NCBI GenBank assembly: GCA_905182185.1
Contig: CAJJAP010000010.1
Span: 87,225-151,224, forward strand
Source of the DNA: an uncultured Candidatus Poseidoniales archaeon
GTDB lineage: Archaea; Thermoplasmatota; Poseidoniia; Poseidoniales; Poseidoniaceae
Direction of reading: 5' to 3'
DNA: 64,000 nucleotides
Made by a program: the position numbers and the translations under genes. The notes under the pieces were generated by a model, which saw only the letters and a list, made by a program, of their open reading frames with translations, had not been told where the DNA came from and did not search any database. Shown here in pieces: positions 28,330 through 37,527 of this stretch (position 1 is the first letter of the stretch; each line of letters begins with the position of its first letter).

Positions 28330-30273
28330 ATGCAAATGAAAATTGTTAGCATGCTAGTAGCCTTATTTTTGTTATCAGCGGTACCACTCAATGTGGCTGC
28401 CGATGAGAACGATGACATACCGACAAATGCCATGTCCACCGGAGAACATGACTCCTTGGTCGCAGCACTTACCCACGCTGATTTAGTGGCTACGCTTCAA
28501 GGCGACGGACCCTTCACCGTGTTCGCTCCAACCGATGCTGCGTTCACAGCGGCTGGAATAGATTTGTCAACATTTGATACAGATGAAGAAAATGCTACTC
28601 TAGCAGATATCTTGCTGTACCATGTTTATTCTGGAGCAGTCAATGCCGCTGATGTAACAGATGGATTGACTGTAACAATGGTCAATGGTGATGAAGCATC
28701 ATTCACAGTAACAAATGGTACAGTTATGGTGGGGGATGCTACAGTAACCACTGCCGATGTAGCCTCATCTAACGGAATTATTCACGTAATCGATAAGGTG
28801 TTAATGCCACCAGCAGATCAAACACCTCAAGGTGAGATTTGCTACAACACGGTGACCCACACAATTGTGCCAGGTTCCAATGCAACTGAATGTGAATCAT
28901 ACATGTATGTCGAAGATTACGAAATGAATGGTCAAAATGTTACCGGATGTTACAACTCAGTTACACATCAGCTTTCAAACGTTAGTCAAGCAATTTGTGA
29001 AGGTTACACGTGGGCCCCAGCAGTTGATATTGCCCTGACTGCAATGGCAACAGGAATACACAGTTCCCTGGTCGCTGCTTTGACTAAGGCTGACTTAGTT
29101 ACAACGATTCAAGGAGATGGACCATTCACAGTATTTGCACCAACAGACCAAGCATTCACAGATGCAGGAATTGATTTGGATTCATTTACTACCGATGAAG
29201 ATATTGCAACACTTACAGATATCTTGCTGTACCATGTTTATTCTGGAGCAGTCAATGCCGCTGATGTAACAGATGGATTGACTGTAACAATGGTCAATGG
29301 TGATGAAGCATCATTCACAGTAACTGCGGAAGCGGTAATGGTGGGCGATGCTACTGTTATACTGGCTGATGTCCCTGCTAGCAATGGAGTAATCCATGTA
29401 ATCGACAAGGTCCTAATGCCGCCAGTTGACCTAGTTGACATTCCAACTGTTGCTGACGGAACTGGAATCCATACAGCATTAGTAGCAGCTCTTACTAAGG
29501 CTAACTTAGTTACAACACTTCAGGGTGATGGACCATTCACAGTATTTGCACCAACAGATCAAGCATTCACTGATGCAGGAATCGATTTGGATTCATTTAC
29601 TACAGATGAAGAGATTGCAGCACTTACAGATATCTTGCTGTACCATGTTTATTCTGGAGCAGTCAATGCCGCTGATGTAACAGATGGATTGACTGTAACA
29701 ATGGTCAATGGTGATGAAGCATCATTCACAGTCGCAGATGGAACAGTGATGGTTGGAGGTGCTACAGTGACAATTGCAGATGTAGCTGCTAGTAATGGTG
29801 TAATCCATGTTATTGATAAGGTATTGATGCCACCTGTAGATGTAGTATGTGATGTCACAATTGGTCTTTCTCCAACAGGATATGCATTCTCTCCATCAGT
29901 GGTTTCTATTGAAGTTGGTCAAACTGTTTGCTGGTCATGGACCAATGCAGAAATGGAGCACAATGTTAAGGAAGTTGAAGAATATAAATCAGCTACACTT
30001 GTGGAAGGTGGGATTACTTCAGGAGCATCAAATGTTACTGTCGACTTCCATTATACATTCACAGATAATACAACATTCAATTATGCCTGTGAACCTCATA
30101 TCTCGTTAGATATGTTTGGTAAGGTAATTGTGGGAGATGGCGGCATTGAACCAATGGATGAAACTGATAACCGTAAGTCAAAAAGTACGCCAGGATTCCT
30201 TGGAGCAACAATGCTTCTAGCAACTCTAGGAGCAGTTCTTTATTCTGGAACTAGACGTTCTGAAGAGTTGTGA
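28330..30273 (+). CDS. Secreted protein with three fasciclin domains, cupredoxin and PGF-type C-terminus
   Basis: A 647-residue exported protein. A signal peptide (about 1-25) is followed by three fasciclin/FAS1 domains (each with FTVFAPTDxAF and IHVIDKVLMPP), at about residues 30-160, 235-365 and 370-500. Between the first two is a Cys-containing insert (about 165-235). A cupredoxin domain (about 505-605) follows, with the type-1 copper ligands His in EHNV, Cys in YACEPH, His in EPHIS and Met in DMFG all present. The C-terminus has TPGFLGA, a hydrophobic stretch and an Arg pair, the layout of an archaeosortase PGF-CTERM signal. It is probably a surface copper/adhesion protein, perhaps in electron transfer. 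Confidence 0.82.
   Translation: MQMKIVSMLVALFLLSAVPLNVAADENDDIPTNAMSTGEHDSLVAALTHADLVATLQGDGPFTVFAPTDAAFTAAGIDLSTFDTDEENATLADILLYHVYSGAVNAADVTDGLTVTMVNGDEASFTVTNGTVMVGDATVTTADVASSNGIIHVIDKVLMPPADQTPQGEICYNTVTHTIVPGSNATECESYMYVEDYEMNGQNVTGCYNSVTHQLSNVSQAICEGYTWAPAVDIALTAMATGIHSSLVAALTKADLVTTIQGDGPFTVFAPTDQAFTDAGIDLDSFTTDEDIATLTDILLYHVYSGAVNAADVTDGLTVTMVNGDEASFTVTAEAVMVGDATVILADVPASNGVIHVIDKVLMPPVDLVDIPTVADGTGIHTALVAALTKANLVTTLQGDGPFTVFAPTDQAFTDAGIDLDSFTTDEEIAALTDILLYHVYSGAVNAADVTDGLTVTMVNGDEASFTVADGTVMVGGATVTIADVAASNGVIHVIDKVLMPPVDVVCDVTIGLSPTGYAFSPSVVSIEVGQTVCWSWTNAEMEHNVKEVEEYKSATLVEGGITSGASNVTVDFHYTFTDNTTFNYACEPHISLDMFGKVIVGDGGIEPMDETDNRKSKSTPGFLGATMLLATLGAVLYSGTRRSEEL
28605..28709. repeat. 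105-base identical block, fasciclin repeat 1
   Basis: First of three 105-base blocks that appear identical to the base (others at 29217-29321 and 29628-29732). It codes for the core from DILLYHVYSGAV to GDEASFTV. Flanking parts of the same domains have diverged, which points to gene conversion or recent recombination. Confidence 0.75.
29217..29321. repeat. 105-base identical block, fasciclin repeat 2
   Basis: Second copy of the block described at 28605-28709. Confidence 0.75.
29628..29732. repeat. 105-base identical block, fasciclin repeat 3
   Basis: Third copy of the block described at 28605-28709. The distance from copy 2 is 411 bases and from copy 1 to 2 is 612 bases, the extra length being the Cys-containing insert. 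Confidence 0.75.
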
Positions 30274-30277
30274 TATA

Positions 30278-31201
30278 TTGAACTGGAAACAAATTGTTGC
30301 TGGCACAGTAGCCTTGATACTTGTGGCAGCAGCAATATGGGTCTATTTGGTTGCATCATATGAATCTGGTTTGGGGACCTCCAACACGATTCTTGTTAGC
30401 GATTCCAATTCTCCGACCAACAGTTCCAATGATAATAAGCTGTTAGAATTATCATTCGATACGGGTTCTGAAGACTTACTTTGGGCCTCATTAGGTATTG
30501 AGTTGGAAATTGAAGGAGCAATGCACACCTGTTCGTTTGGTGTCCAATCAAATCCAGATCAGTCGGGGGAATTGATATCAACTAATTTAGGAGCTGATGG
30601 ACTTACATTCACAACAGTTGTTAATGCAACAGATGATGAGAAGTTCACATTTTTAGATATTGGAGAGCAAATAGAAGGTAATGAATCTAATTATTGGATG
30701 AAGTTTTCTTCTACCGATATATTCCTTGCTGACGGTGTTAAATGGTTATTTTTAGATGATGTAGATTTTAAAGAAGTTATCGAAATACCAAGTAATAATC
30801 TATCTAATAATACAGAGGATTCTCTTGACTGGTACACATATGACCTTTCAGTTCACCGAATAGACCCTAATGATGGAGTATATGTGGTTGAAAAGAATGA
30901 CACGTGGTTCAAAATAAACTTTCTATCATACTATAATTCTGATGATGAGAGCCGTTTTCCAGCAATGCAGATCGCTGCCTTGAATGGCAGCGATTTTCCA
31001 GCATTAAACAATTCAGATTTAGTTGTACCTTCACCATGTATAATTCTTACAGAAGATTCGGATATTGATTATTGGAATGCAAATGAAACAATAATTCTTG
31101 CTGAAAATGGAATTAATTTGTGTAGCCAGAGTTGTGAAATTAATGTTAAAATTAAATTTGAAACAACACCTGTTGATGTTTCTAGAACTGAACTGGTTTA
31201 G
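30278..31201 (+). CDS. Hypothetical exported protein with N-terminal anchor
   Basis: A 307-residue protein with a TTG start four bases after the fasciclin gene stop, so probably the second gene of that operon. One N-terminal hydrophobic helix (about 6-28) could be a signal anchor. The rest is extracellular, acidic and beta-rich, with many Asn-x-Ser/Thr sites and four Cys residues, two of them in the C-terminal CSQSCEI. The family is not recognised. Coexpression with a copper protein suggests an envelope role. Confidence 0.55.
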   Translation: MNWKQIVAGTVALILVAAAIWVYLVASYESGLGTSNTILVSDSNSPTNSSNDNKLLELSFDTGSEDLLWASLGIELEIEGAMHTCSFGVQSNPDQSGELISTNLGADGLTFTTVVNATDDEKFTFLDIGEQIEGNESNYWMKFSSTDIFLADGVKWLFLDDVDFKEVIEIPSNNLSNNTEDSLDWYTYDLSVHRIDPNDGVYVVEKNDTWFKINFLSYYNSDDESRFPAMQIAALNGSDFPALNNSDLVVPSPCIILTEDSDIDYWNANETIILAENGINLCSQSCEINVKIKFETTPVDVSRTELV

Positions 31202-31216
31202 TGAAAATCCATACTA

Positions 31217-32485
31217 TTACTGATTAGAACCTACGCCTTGGTAATAGGTTTCAACCGCGTTATCCAATTCATCAATTGCATTCGCTTCATCAATGCTTAG
31301 AGTAACTCCATCACGCCTTAATGCCTTACCATCAACCCATAAATCTAGACAATCTGCACCATTGAATACTAAATTTGCAATATGTCTATCATTATTTCTT
31401 CCAATCGGGCGCATCCTGATGTCATCTAAATTCCAAACGGCCCAATCTTGACTATCCTTGGTAGCCATTGAAAAGATTTCAGAGGCCGGAAGTAATGTAG
31501 CGTCCCAATGGTCATGGCGTTGTACTAGACTAGCTAGTCTTGCTTCAGCCAGAATATCTAGGCCATTGCCTGAACTTGCTGCTCCATCGGTTCCAAGTCG
31601 AACATCAACCCCTGCATCTTTGAATGCCGGAAGCGAGAGAGTTCCACCACAAGCCAATTTCATATTTGATGAAGGGCAATGTACAGCAGTAGCCTCATGT
31701 TTGGCCAAAATTCTGATTTCATTTTTCTTAACCCAAGATGCATGAGCGCATATTGTCCCCTCTTGGAAGAATTCGATAGAATCTAGGTATTCAACCGGAT
31801 AAAGGCCCGTTTTAGCGTGATGTTCGGCGACTTCCTTTCTTGTTTCTGAAACATGAATATGCAATCGTGCTTTTCTTTTTGCCGCTAATTCAGATGCCTT
31901 TCTCAAAGTTTCTTCTTCACACAAATATACGGAATGAGTTGCGATTGCGTAGTCGATACGGTTTGAAGGAGAATTTTGTTGTAATAATTGATCCATTTCA
32001 GCAAGTGCTGAAGTTGCATCATCATGAGAAGGAAGGGCAAAATCGCTAACTGGGCCACCGATTAATCCTCTTAATCCAGCATCTTCTAGAACCTTTCCTG
32101 TTACACTTGGGTAGAAATACATATCAGCGGCAAATGTTGAACCAGTTCTGATCATTTCAGCAGCAGCAGCTTGCGCTCCAACACGCACATACTCCTGATT
32201 TAGTCTCGCTTCAGTAGGGAATATTGCATCACTTAACCAACGGTCAAGAGAGTAACCATCACTGAAATCTCTAGCGTTAAGTTGCATTGCTAGGTGTGTA
32301 TGCCAGTTTTGTAAACTGCGAGTGATCAACCGTTTTGAACCATCAATTTGTTGTGCCACATCTTCATCACCAATTGATTTAGACCAGCTGCCGTCGCTGT
32401 GCAGTAACACATCACCAACAAATTGTTTACCACTCTCATCGTAAAGAACAGTATTGAGATAGCGTATGCTATCATCGTGCGACAT
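31217..32485 (-). CDS. Amidohydrolase, SAH/MTA/5'-deoxyadenosine deaminase-like
   Basis: A TIM-barrel amidohydrolase of the ATZ/TRZ deaminase group, about 422 residues. Metal and catalytic residues visible are HTHLAM (about 58-63), HIHVSETRKE, CAHASW and LGTDGAASSGNGLD. The segments AVHCPSSNMKLACG and ATHSVYLC match deaminases acting on S-adenosylhomocysteine, methylthioadenosine or 5'-deoxyadenosine. Its role is recycling nucleosides from SAM-dependent reactions. The ATG at 32485 (MSHDDS) is preferred over the one at 32503 because the extra codons add nothing conserved. Confidence 0.83.
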   Translation of the reverse strand: MSHDDSIRYLNTVLYDESGKQFVGDVLLHSDGSWSKSIGDEDVAQQIDGSKRLITRSLQNWHTHLAMQLNARDFSDGYSLDRWLSDAIFPTEARLNQEYVRVGAQAAAAEMIRTGSTFAADMYFYPSVTGKVLEDAGLRGLIGGPVSDFALPSHDDATSALAEMDQLLQQNSPSNRIDYAIATHSVYLCEEETLRKASELAAKRKARLHIHVSETRKEVAEHHAKTGLYPVEYLDSIEFFQEGTICAHASWVKKNEIRILAKHEATAVHCPSSNMKLACGGTLSLPAFKDAGVDVRLGTDGAASSGNGLDILAEARLASLVQRHDHWDATLLPASEIFSMATKDSQDWAVWNLDDIRMRPIGRNNDRHIANLVFNGADCLDLWVDGKALRRDGVTLSIDEANAIDELDNAVETYYQGVGSNQ

Positions 32486-32555
32486 GGTTAGTGCTCGCGC
32501 CATTCATTGAAGAATACTAGCCTCTAATCAGGATAACAATAAATGAAATTAGTAT

Positions 32556-33818
32556 TCATTCATTGTCCACTGGTTTAATAATTTCAACTGCGAATTGTTT
32601 TGCACTCGCTTCTAGGCTCGCGATTCCAGGTAAAGTGCGCCCTGCAATATAATTCAATGAAGCACCACCGCCGGTAGAAACATGGTCCATTTTATCGGCT
32701 AATCCGCGTTTAACAACGAGTGTTGCAGTATGACCGCCACCCATGACAGTATAGCCCTCTGCTTCAGCACAAGCATTGAGGATTTCAATCGTCCCCAATG
32801 AAAAATCTACCAGTTCAAATACTCCGGCAGGGCCGTTTAGAATAATTGTACCAGCCTTTTTAATTGCAGCAGAAATAGCCATTGTCGATTGAATCCCCAA
32901 ATCGATTAGTGGTGCTTCAACCGGTAAATCGGCAAGGAATAAATCAACCCTATTATCCTCGATATTGGCAGCCAAGTCAACTGGTAGGTGGATTTGTTGT
33001 GGAAAATCATTGAGTAATGATTTGGCGGTCTCAACTGTTGAATGATAGTTATCGCCTAATTCATTGACTAGGAAATTATGATTTAATTCACCGATATTGA
33101 CTCCTGATAATTCAACCATCATATTGGCAACTCCACCAGTTACCCAAACACTGTCAGCAATACCTTTGCGTAGCATATTGTCCGCGACAGTAACAGAGTC
33201 ATCGACCTTGATACCACCGAGTATGACCACACAAGGTCGCTGCGGGTTTTCTAATGCAGAATCTAATTTACGGATTTCACGACCCATTAATTCACCTGCA
33301 ACACATGGTATCTCGTGAGTAAATCCAGTGATAGAAGCAGTTGAGCGATGAGCGCATGCAAAAGCATCATTAACAAATATATCAGCAATCCCTGATAACG
33401 CTTGGACCATTTTTGTCTTTGACATTGCTGCAAAGTCGCCCGTGGCAGAAATCTCTTGTTCATCCATTCGCACATTGTTGAGCATCAAGATCTGCCCATT
33501 TTGTAATTGTTCTATTGCTTCCATTGCCTTTTCACCATAGATATCATCTACCCATTTAATTTGTCGACCTAGTAATCTGCCTAGTTCTCGAGAATGGCCT
33601 AAAGTACTGGTGAAGTCTCTTTTTCCAGGTCTGGATTGGTGGGCAAGAATAATCACTTTGGCCTTAGAAAGACGATTCAAAGTTGGCAAAATCGCCTTTA
33701 TTCTTGTATCGTCGAGAAAAGTGTTGGTGGCAGGAGCCATTGGGCTGTTAATATCGACGCGAACAAGGACAGTCTTGCCCTCAACGTTGACATTATCCAA
33801 GGTTAGAACCCTTGCCAT
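32556..33818 (-). CDS. pgk: Phosphoglycerate kinase
   Basis: Transfers phosphate between 1,3-bisphosphoglycerate and ADP in glycolysis and gluconeogenesis. The N-terminal domain has VLVRVDINSPM and HQSRPGKRDFTS (substrate phosphate-binding Arg and His). Next come NVRMDEQE and NDAFACAHRSTAS, and the C-terminal nucleotide domain has VILGGIKVDDS, NGPAGVFE and GGGHTATLV followed by STGGGASLNYIAG. The 420-residue length fits archaeal enzymes. The start at 33818 gives the normal N-terminus. It lies 52 bases from the next start and on the same strand as the deaminase. Confidence 0.95.
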   Translation of the reverse strand: MARVLTLDNVNVEGKTVLVRVDINSPMAPATNTFLDDTRIKAILPTLNRLSKAKVIILAHQSRPGKRDFTSTLGHSRELGRLLGRQIKWVDDIYGEKAMEAIEQLQNGQILMLNNVRMDEQEISATGDFAAMSKTKMVQALSGIADIFVNDAFACAHRSTASITGFTHEIPCVAGELMGREIRKLDSALENPQRPCVVILGGIKVDDSVTVADNMLRKGIADSVWVTGGVANMMVELSGVNIGELNHNFLVNELGDNYHSTVETAKSLLNDFPQQIHLPVDLAANIEDNRVDLFLADLPVEAPLIDLGIQSTMAISAAIKKAGTIILNGPAGVFELVDFSLGTIEILNACAEAEGYTVMGGGHTATLVVKRGLADKMDHVSTGGGASLNYIAGRTLPGIASLEASAKQFAVEIIKPVDNE

Positions 33819-33979
33819 CAGTTCACTCCAACAGCCGCCGGTTTTTGTATTCCTCGGCTAAAAACTCAACATTATTCATCTAAATTGTGTTTAGTGGCCA
33901 TGCCGATTAGGTCTCAAAGCGCGCGCCTTCAACTGCACAATAACGCGAAAGGTGAAATAGGCTTCAAAACCGCTAACAT

Positions 33980-34939
33980 TTGATGGGGCGCGAAACATCA
34001 GAGCAAGATGGTGTACTGGACGGTGCACGACGTCGCGCTGGTACGGCTACCTCATCCTTCGGAGTGTCAAAACGAGAAGGACACGATGCTTCTATCTATT
34101 ATGGAAGTAGATTGAACGAAGGCCAAGTCTCATCAAGAGAAGTAGGTCCAGAGAACCAACTACCACCCACTAGTGCTAACAAAGTCGTTTGTGGTGATTC
34201 ACGGGCTCTAGACCTACCAGATAATTGCGTTCAATTGGTTGTAACTTCACCCCCATACAATGCCAGTAAATCCTATGATGAGGATTTGAGTCTAGCAGAA
34301 TATTTACAGTTGCTATTCGATGTCTTCCAAGAATGCTACAGGGTATTAGCACCTGGAGGGAGAATGGTTGTAAACGTTGCAAATCTTGGAAGGAAACCGT
34401 ATATTCCGTTATCCAGCCATGTCAACTTGATGATGAATCAAATTGGTTTTTTGATGCGGGGAGAAGTGATTTGGGATAAATCTGCAAGCGCTGGTTCTTC
34501 TTGTGCATGGGGCTCATTCCAAAGTGCAAGTAACCCCTGTCTAAGGGATATTCATGAATATTTACTAATTTTTAGCAAGGGTGATTACAAATTACCACGT
34601 GATAAAAAGCAAAGAGAACAAGGTAGAATTGATACAATTTCACGCGAAGATTTTGTAAAGCACACAAAATCAATTTGGAGTTTTGCAACAGAACGGGCGA
34701 GTAGAGTTAACCATCCAGCTCCTTTCCCAGTTGAACTACCAAAACGATGTATCGAGATGTACAGTTTTGTCGGAGATGTAGTATTAGACCCGTTTAATGG
34801 GTCAGGCTCCACCTGCGTGGCTGCAAAAATGACCGGTAGAACTTACATCGGAATCGATCTATCTGAAGAATACTGTGAAATCGCACAACAGAGAATTGAT
34901 CAGGCTGAAGAGATTGTTATCTCTGAAATACAATCTTAA
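33980..34939 (+). CDS. Orphan DNA methyltransferase, beta class (probably N4-cytosine)
   Basis: An SAM-dependent DNA methyltransferase of 319 residues. The catalytic motif [16 protein letters not shown] (about residue 88) precedes the SAM-binding motif [14 protein letters not shown] (about residue 270), the beta-class order. The SPPY form favours N4-cytosine methylation over N6-adenine (usually DPPY). The first 60 residues are variable and basic. No restriction endonuclease, specificity subunit or antirestriction gene is adjacent, so it is an orphan, possibly used for genome regulation or self-marking. The target site cannot be read from the sequence. Confidence 0.88.
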   Translation: MMGRETSEQDGVLDGARRRAGTATSSFGVSKREGHDASIYYGSRLNEGQVSSREVGPENQLPPTSANKVVCGDSRALDLPDNCVQLVVTSPPYNASKSYDEDLSLAEYLQLLFDVFQECYRVLAPGGRMVVNVANLGRKPYIPLSSHVNLMMNQIGFLMRGEVIWDKSASAGSSCAWGSFQSASNPCLRDIHEYLLIFSKGDYKLPRDKKQREQGRIDTISREDFVKHTKSIWSFATERASRVNHPAPFPVELPKRCIEMYSFVGDVVLDPFNGSGSTCVAAKMTGRTYIGIDLSEEYCEIAQQRIDQAEEIVISEIQS

Positions 34940-34986
34940 GTCGTTTTTGAACATTTTCTCAAGCGGAGTCATTTTGAACGGATGGC

Positions 34987-36276
34987 TTGTCCAATGACAT
35001 GATGACAACTTGGTCCGAAGCCGATATCGTTGGCCCAGAGGGCGAAGATTGGCGCGTACCTGTAACCGAATTAGAGGCCCGCCTAAATCTTCTATCATCT
35101 CTCTTGGCCGAAGCGGGTATTGGCGGAGCGATAATTCAACATCCGGTTGATTTGTATTATTATGCGGGAGGCAGACAAAATGGCTCACTTTTCGTACCAG
35201 CCAAAGGAACCACCGCAACTTGTGAATTGGGCGGAGATGGTCCAACCTTCTTCGTTCGCCGTTCATTGAGGAGAGCTATTTTCGAAGCGGGTGGCGATGA
35301 TGCCCCACTGAATGTGTGTTCTTTCCCTTCAATGCAAGGATTCGCCCAGCACCTAAAGGACATGGGGGCACAAGGCTCAATCGGTCTACAGCACGGAGAA
35401 ATACCGGCTTCAATTTACATGTTTTTCAATGATAAATTATCTCTCTTTGGGCAATGTCCAGACATAACAGCAATGGTTCACGGGCAAAGAGAAATCAAGT
35501 CTGCATGGGAGATTGAAATGTTGGACGCCGGTGCGGTAATCCAATTAAAAATGTTTGATGCCGTTGCTGAAGTTGGTGCTGAAGGAGTTACTGAGTTGGA
35601 ACTAGTTGCAGCGGCCGAGGCTGTCAGCCGCGCAGAAGGATACGGTGGTTCAGTACAGATGCGCCGCTTTCCAATGCAATGCGATAGAGGCGTGATCATC
35701 GCTGGCCGTGCTGGAGGAATTCCATCTTTCTTTGATTCGGCATTAGGCGGAGTCGGAGCCCATCCTCTCTCCAGCATGGGGAGTGGTTTCAACAAAATCA
35801 AAGCCAATGAAACAGTTCTAGTAGATTTATTACATATTCACCGCGGTTATGTTGTTGATGCCACTAGAATGTTTGTAGCAGGGCGTTTAGATGAGAAATG
35901 GAATTCACGGCTTGAGGACATATTGGCGGTCAAAGACACGGTAGTCGATGTTTTAGGCTCAGGCGAGACCTGTCAACAAGCATGGAGACAAGGGCTCGCA
36001 TTAGCAGATGAGTTTGGCCATAAAGATAACCTGATGGGAATGAATCCTGATCAAAGTAAATTCCTTGGCCACTCTGTGGGATTACAATTGGATGAAACGC
36101 CAGTGGTTGCAGAAGGGTTTGATAGGCCGCTACCGATTGGTGGCACTATGGCAATAGAACCTAAATTAGTATATTCAGATGGAAGTATCGGTAGTGAAGA
36201 TACATGGATAAGGGACGAAGATGGAATGCGTCCTATTACAGCAGATAAGGTAATTCCATGGTTAACGGAGTGGTAA
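34987..36276 (+). CDS. M24 family aminopeptidase, Xaa-Pro peptidase-like
   Basis: A pita-bread metallopeptidase of 429 residues. The creatinase-like N-terminal domain (about 1-165) is followed by a catalytic domain with the dinuclear metal ligands: two Asp in VLVDLLHIHRGYVVDATRMF, His in FLGHSVGLQL, Glu in MAIEPKL and Glu in GSEDTWIRDEDG. All five look present. Relatives cleave an N-terminal residue next to proline in dipeptides or oligopeptides, used in protein recycling by planktonic archaea. ATGs at 34999 and 35002 are also possible starts. Confidence 0.85.
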   Translation: MSNDMMTTWSEADIVGPEGEDWRVPVTELEARLNLLSSLLAEAGIGGAIIQHPVDLYYYAGGRQNGSLFVPAKGTTATCELGGDGPTFFVRRSLRRAIFEAGGDDAPLNVCSFPSMQGFAQHLKDMGAQGSIGLQHGEIPASIYMFFNDKLSLFGQCPDITAMVHGQREIKSAWEIEMLDAGAVIQLKMFDAVAEVGAEGVTELELVAAAEAVSRAEGYGGSVQMRRFPMQCDRGVIIAGRAGGIPSFFDSALGGVGAHPLSSMGSGFNKIKANETVLVDLLHIHRGYVVDATRMFVAGRLDEKWNSRLEDILAVKDTVVDVLGSGETCQQAWRQGLALADEFGHKDNLMGMNPDQSKFLGHSVGLQLDETPVVAEGFDRPLPIGGTMAIEPKLVYSDGSIGSEDTWIRDEDGMRPITADKVIPWLTEW

Positions 36277-36278
36277 TA

Positions 36279-36545
36279 ATGGGACAAACAACAAATGATA
36301 ATGATGATTTCACAGAAAAGCAACAAGATTGGGACGAGTCCGACGTTGGTAAGCGTATTATCAAGCGCGTGACAATTAATGGAACATACTTAAACGAATT
36401 AATTGTACATGTATTCTGCCGATTCTGCGGAGCAGAATTCATTGGACCGAGTAGAGAAGCCGGTGGCTTTCTCGGAGGGCATGAGTGTCTCCATTCTTGG
36501 GAAATAGCACAAGAAATGAACAGGGAAGACGGATTAACTGAATAA
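36279..36545 (+). CDS. Small Cys-containing protein, probable zinc ribbon
   Basis: A protein of about 88 residues. ATG at 36279 lies two bases after the peptidase stop, suggesting co-transcription. The N-terminal half is acidic and hydrophilic. The C-terminal half has CRFCGAEF followed about 16 residues later by GHECLHSWE, so three Cys and one or two His could bind one zinc. The family is not recognised. A nucleic-acid or protein-binding role is possible. Confidence 0.6.
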   Translation: MGQTTNDNDDFTEKQQDWDESDVGKRIIKRVTINGTYLNELIVHVFCRFCGAEFIGPSREAGGFLGGHECLHSWEIAQEMNREDGLTE

Positions 36546-37340
36546 TCATTCAAACGGGTCAATCTGGACGATTTGTTCCAGATCGATTCGCTTCAATCCA
36601 GCTTCACGCGCTACGTGTGCTGCCTTGGCTAGCATATTTCTCATCCAACCCAGAGACATCAAAGTCTTCATTTTATTAATAGATTCAATGAATTGAACCG
36701 GGTTTCCACCTAATTGGGCATGTCTTCTTATATTCGCTTCTAAATCTTCAACGATTAGATAATATGTATCGACCAATTCATCTACCGCATCATTGGTAAC
36801 AGGCATCTTAGCGTGTGTTTTGGCTAGTGCCATTAAAGAAGAATGGGTCAAAACACCGCCACCCTGGGATATTGTAAACTCTTCAGTTTCAACGTGTGGG
36901 GTAACTTCAATCGAGTCTGAATCTTCTTCACTAAGCCCCAGTCCGGAAATCGCAATTTCTAGATGTCTCGGCTTTATCGTAGCTACACGGTCCTTTGCAG
37001 CCGCAGCCTCTGCGTGCTTTATCAGAGTTGAAATATGGGTCTCAACCTGTTCTATACCCGCTTGAACAGCCGCTGAACCTACCGATTCGATACTCCCTAA
37101 CTGCCCTATCATCAATTCCCGAGTTCTATTGTAATTCAATCGTGTCCGTTTTGGGTCATCCAATGTTTTTCTCTCAGGGTCTTGAGTCAATGTTTCTGAT
37201 TCCATCAGAGGGACGATACGAGCGATTTCATCACATGAAAGTTCAACCAAAGTTTTTTTGACTTCACCGGATAATCTCATGTCTGTAAAATTGCTTGCGA
37301 CTGCACCAATGTGTCCCGACGAGTATGGCTTGGCTGGCAT
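36546..37340 (-). CDS. Histone-fold-like protein, possible two-fold (doublet) form
   Basis: A soluble all-helical protein of about 264 residues from the ATG at 37340. Two regions look like histone folds. The first (about residues 20-130) ends in VETHISTLIKHAEAAAAKDRVATIKPRHLEIAI. The second (about 165-262) ends in NMLAKAAHVAREAGLKRIDLEQIVQ. Both match the histone pattern of a long central helix, an Ala/Lys-rich stretch, a short K/R-x-I/V strand and a final helix starting with Asp, Glu or His. The linker between them is acidic and Ser/Thr-rich. I infer a DNA- or protein-binding histone-like role. It could equally be a TAF-like or unrelated helical protein. Confidence 0.45.
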   Translation of the reverse strand: MPAKPYSSGHIGAVASNFTDMRLSGEVKKTLVELSCDEIARIVPLMESETLTQDPERKTLDDPKRTRLNYNRTRELMIGQLGSIESVGSAAVQAGIEQVETHISTLIKHAEAAAAKDRVATIKPRHLEIAISGLGLSEEDSDSIEVTPHVETEEFTISQGGGVLTHSSLMALAKTHAKMPVTNDAVDELVDTYYLIVEDLEANIRRHAQLGGNPVQFIESINKMKTLMSLGWMRNMLAKAAHVAREAGLKRIDLEQIVQIDPFE

Positions 37341-37527
37341 ATTGGACTGTCTCCGCAGGTATCCCTTGAACAATGTGGTCGTTATTGTTGAATAAGCCAT
37401 CCACAATCACATAAATAGCGAACAATTATCAGTTAAAAGGTTCAAATATTGTTGAAATAAATAATCTATTAAGAAGAAGGGTTTTGATAAGAGCGACCCT
37501 TCCGCTTGACCTGTCGGAGGAGATGTT

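Noticed and set aside
32485..33818. Similar N-terminal MAR(A/V)LT in the deaminase frame and Pgk as a shared leader or repeat
   Set aside because: The similarity is six residues only, is not supported by the flanking DNA, and the deaminase probably starts later.
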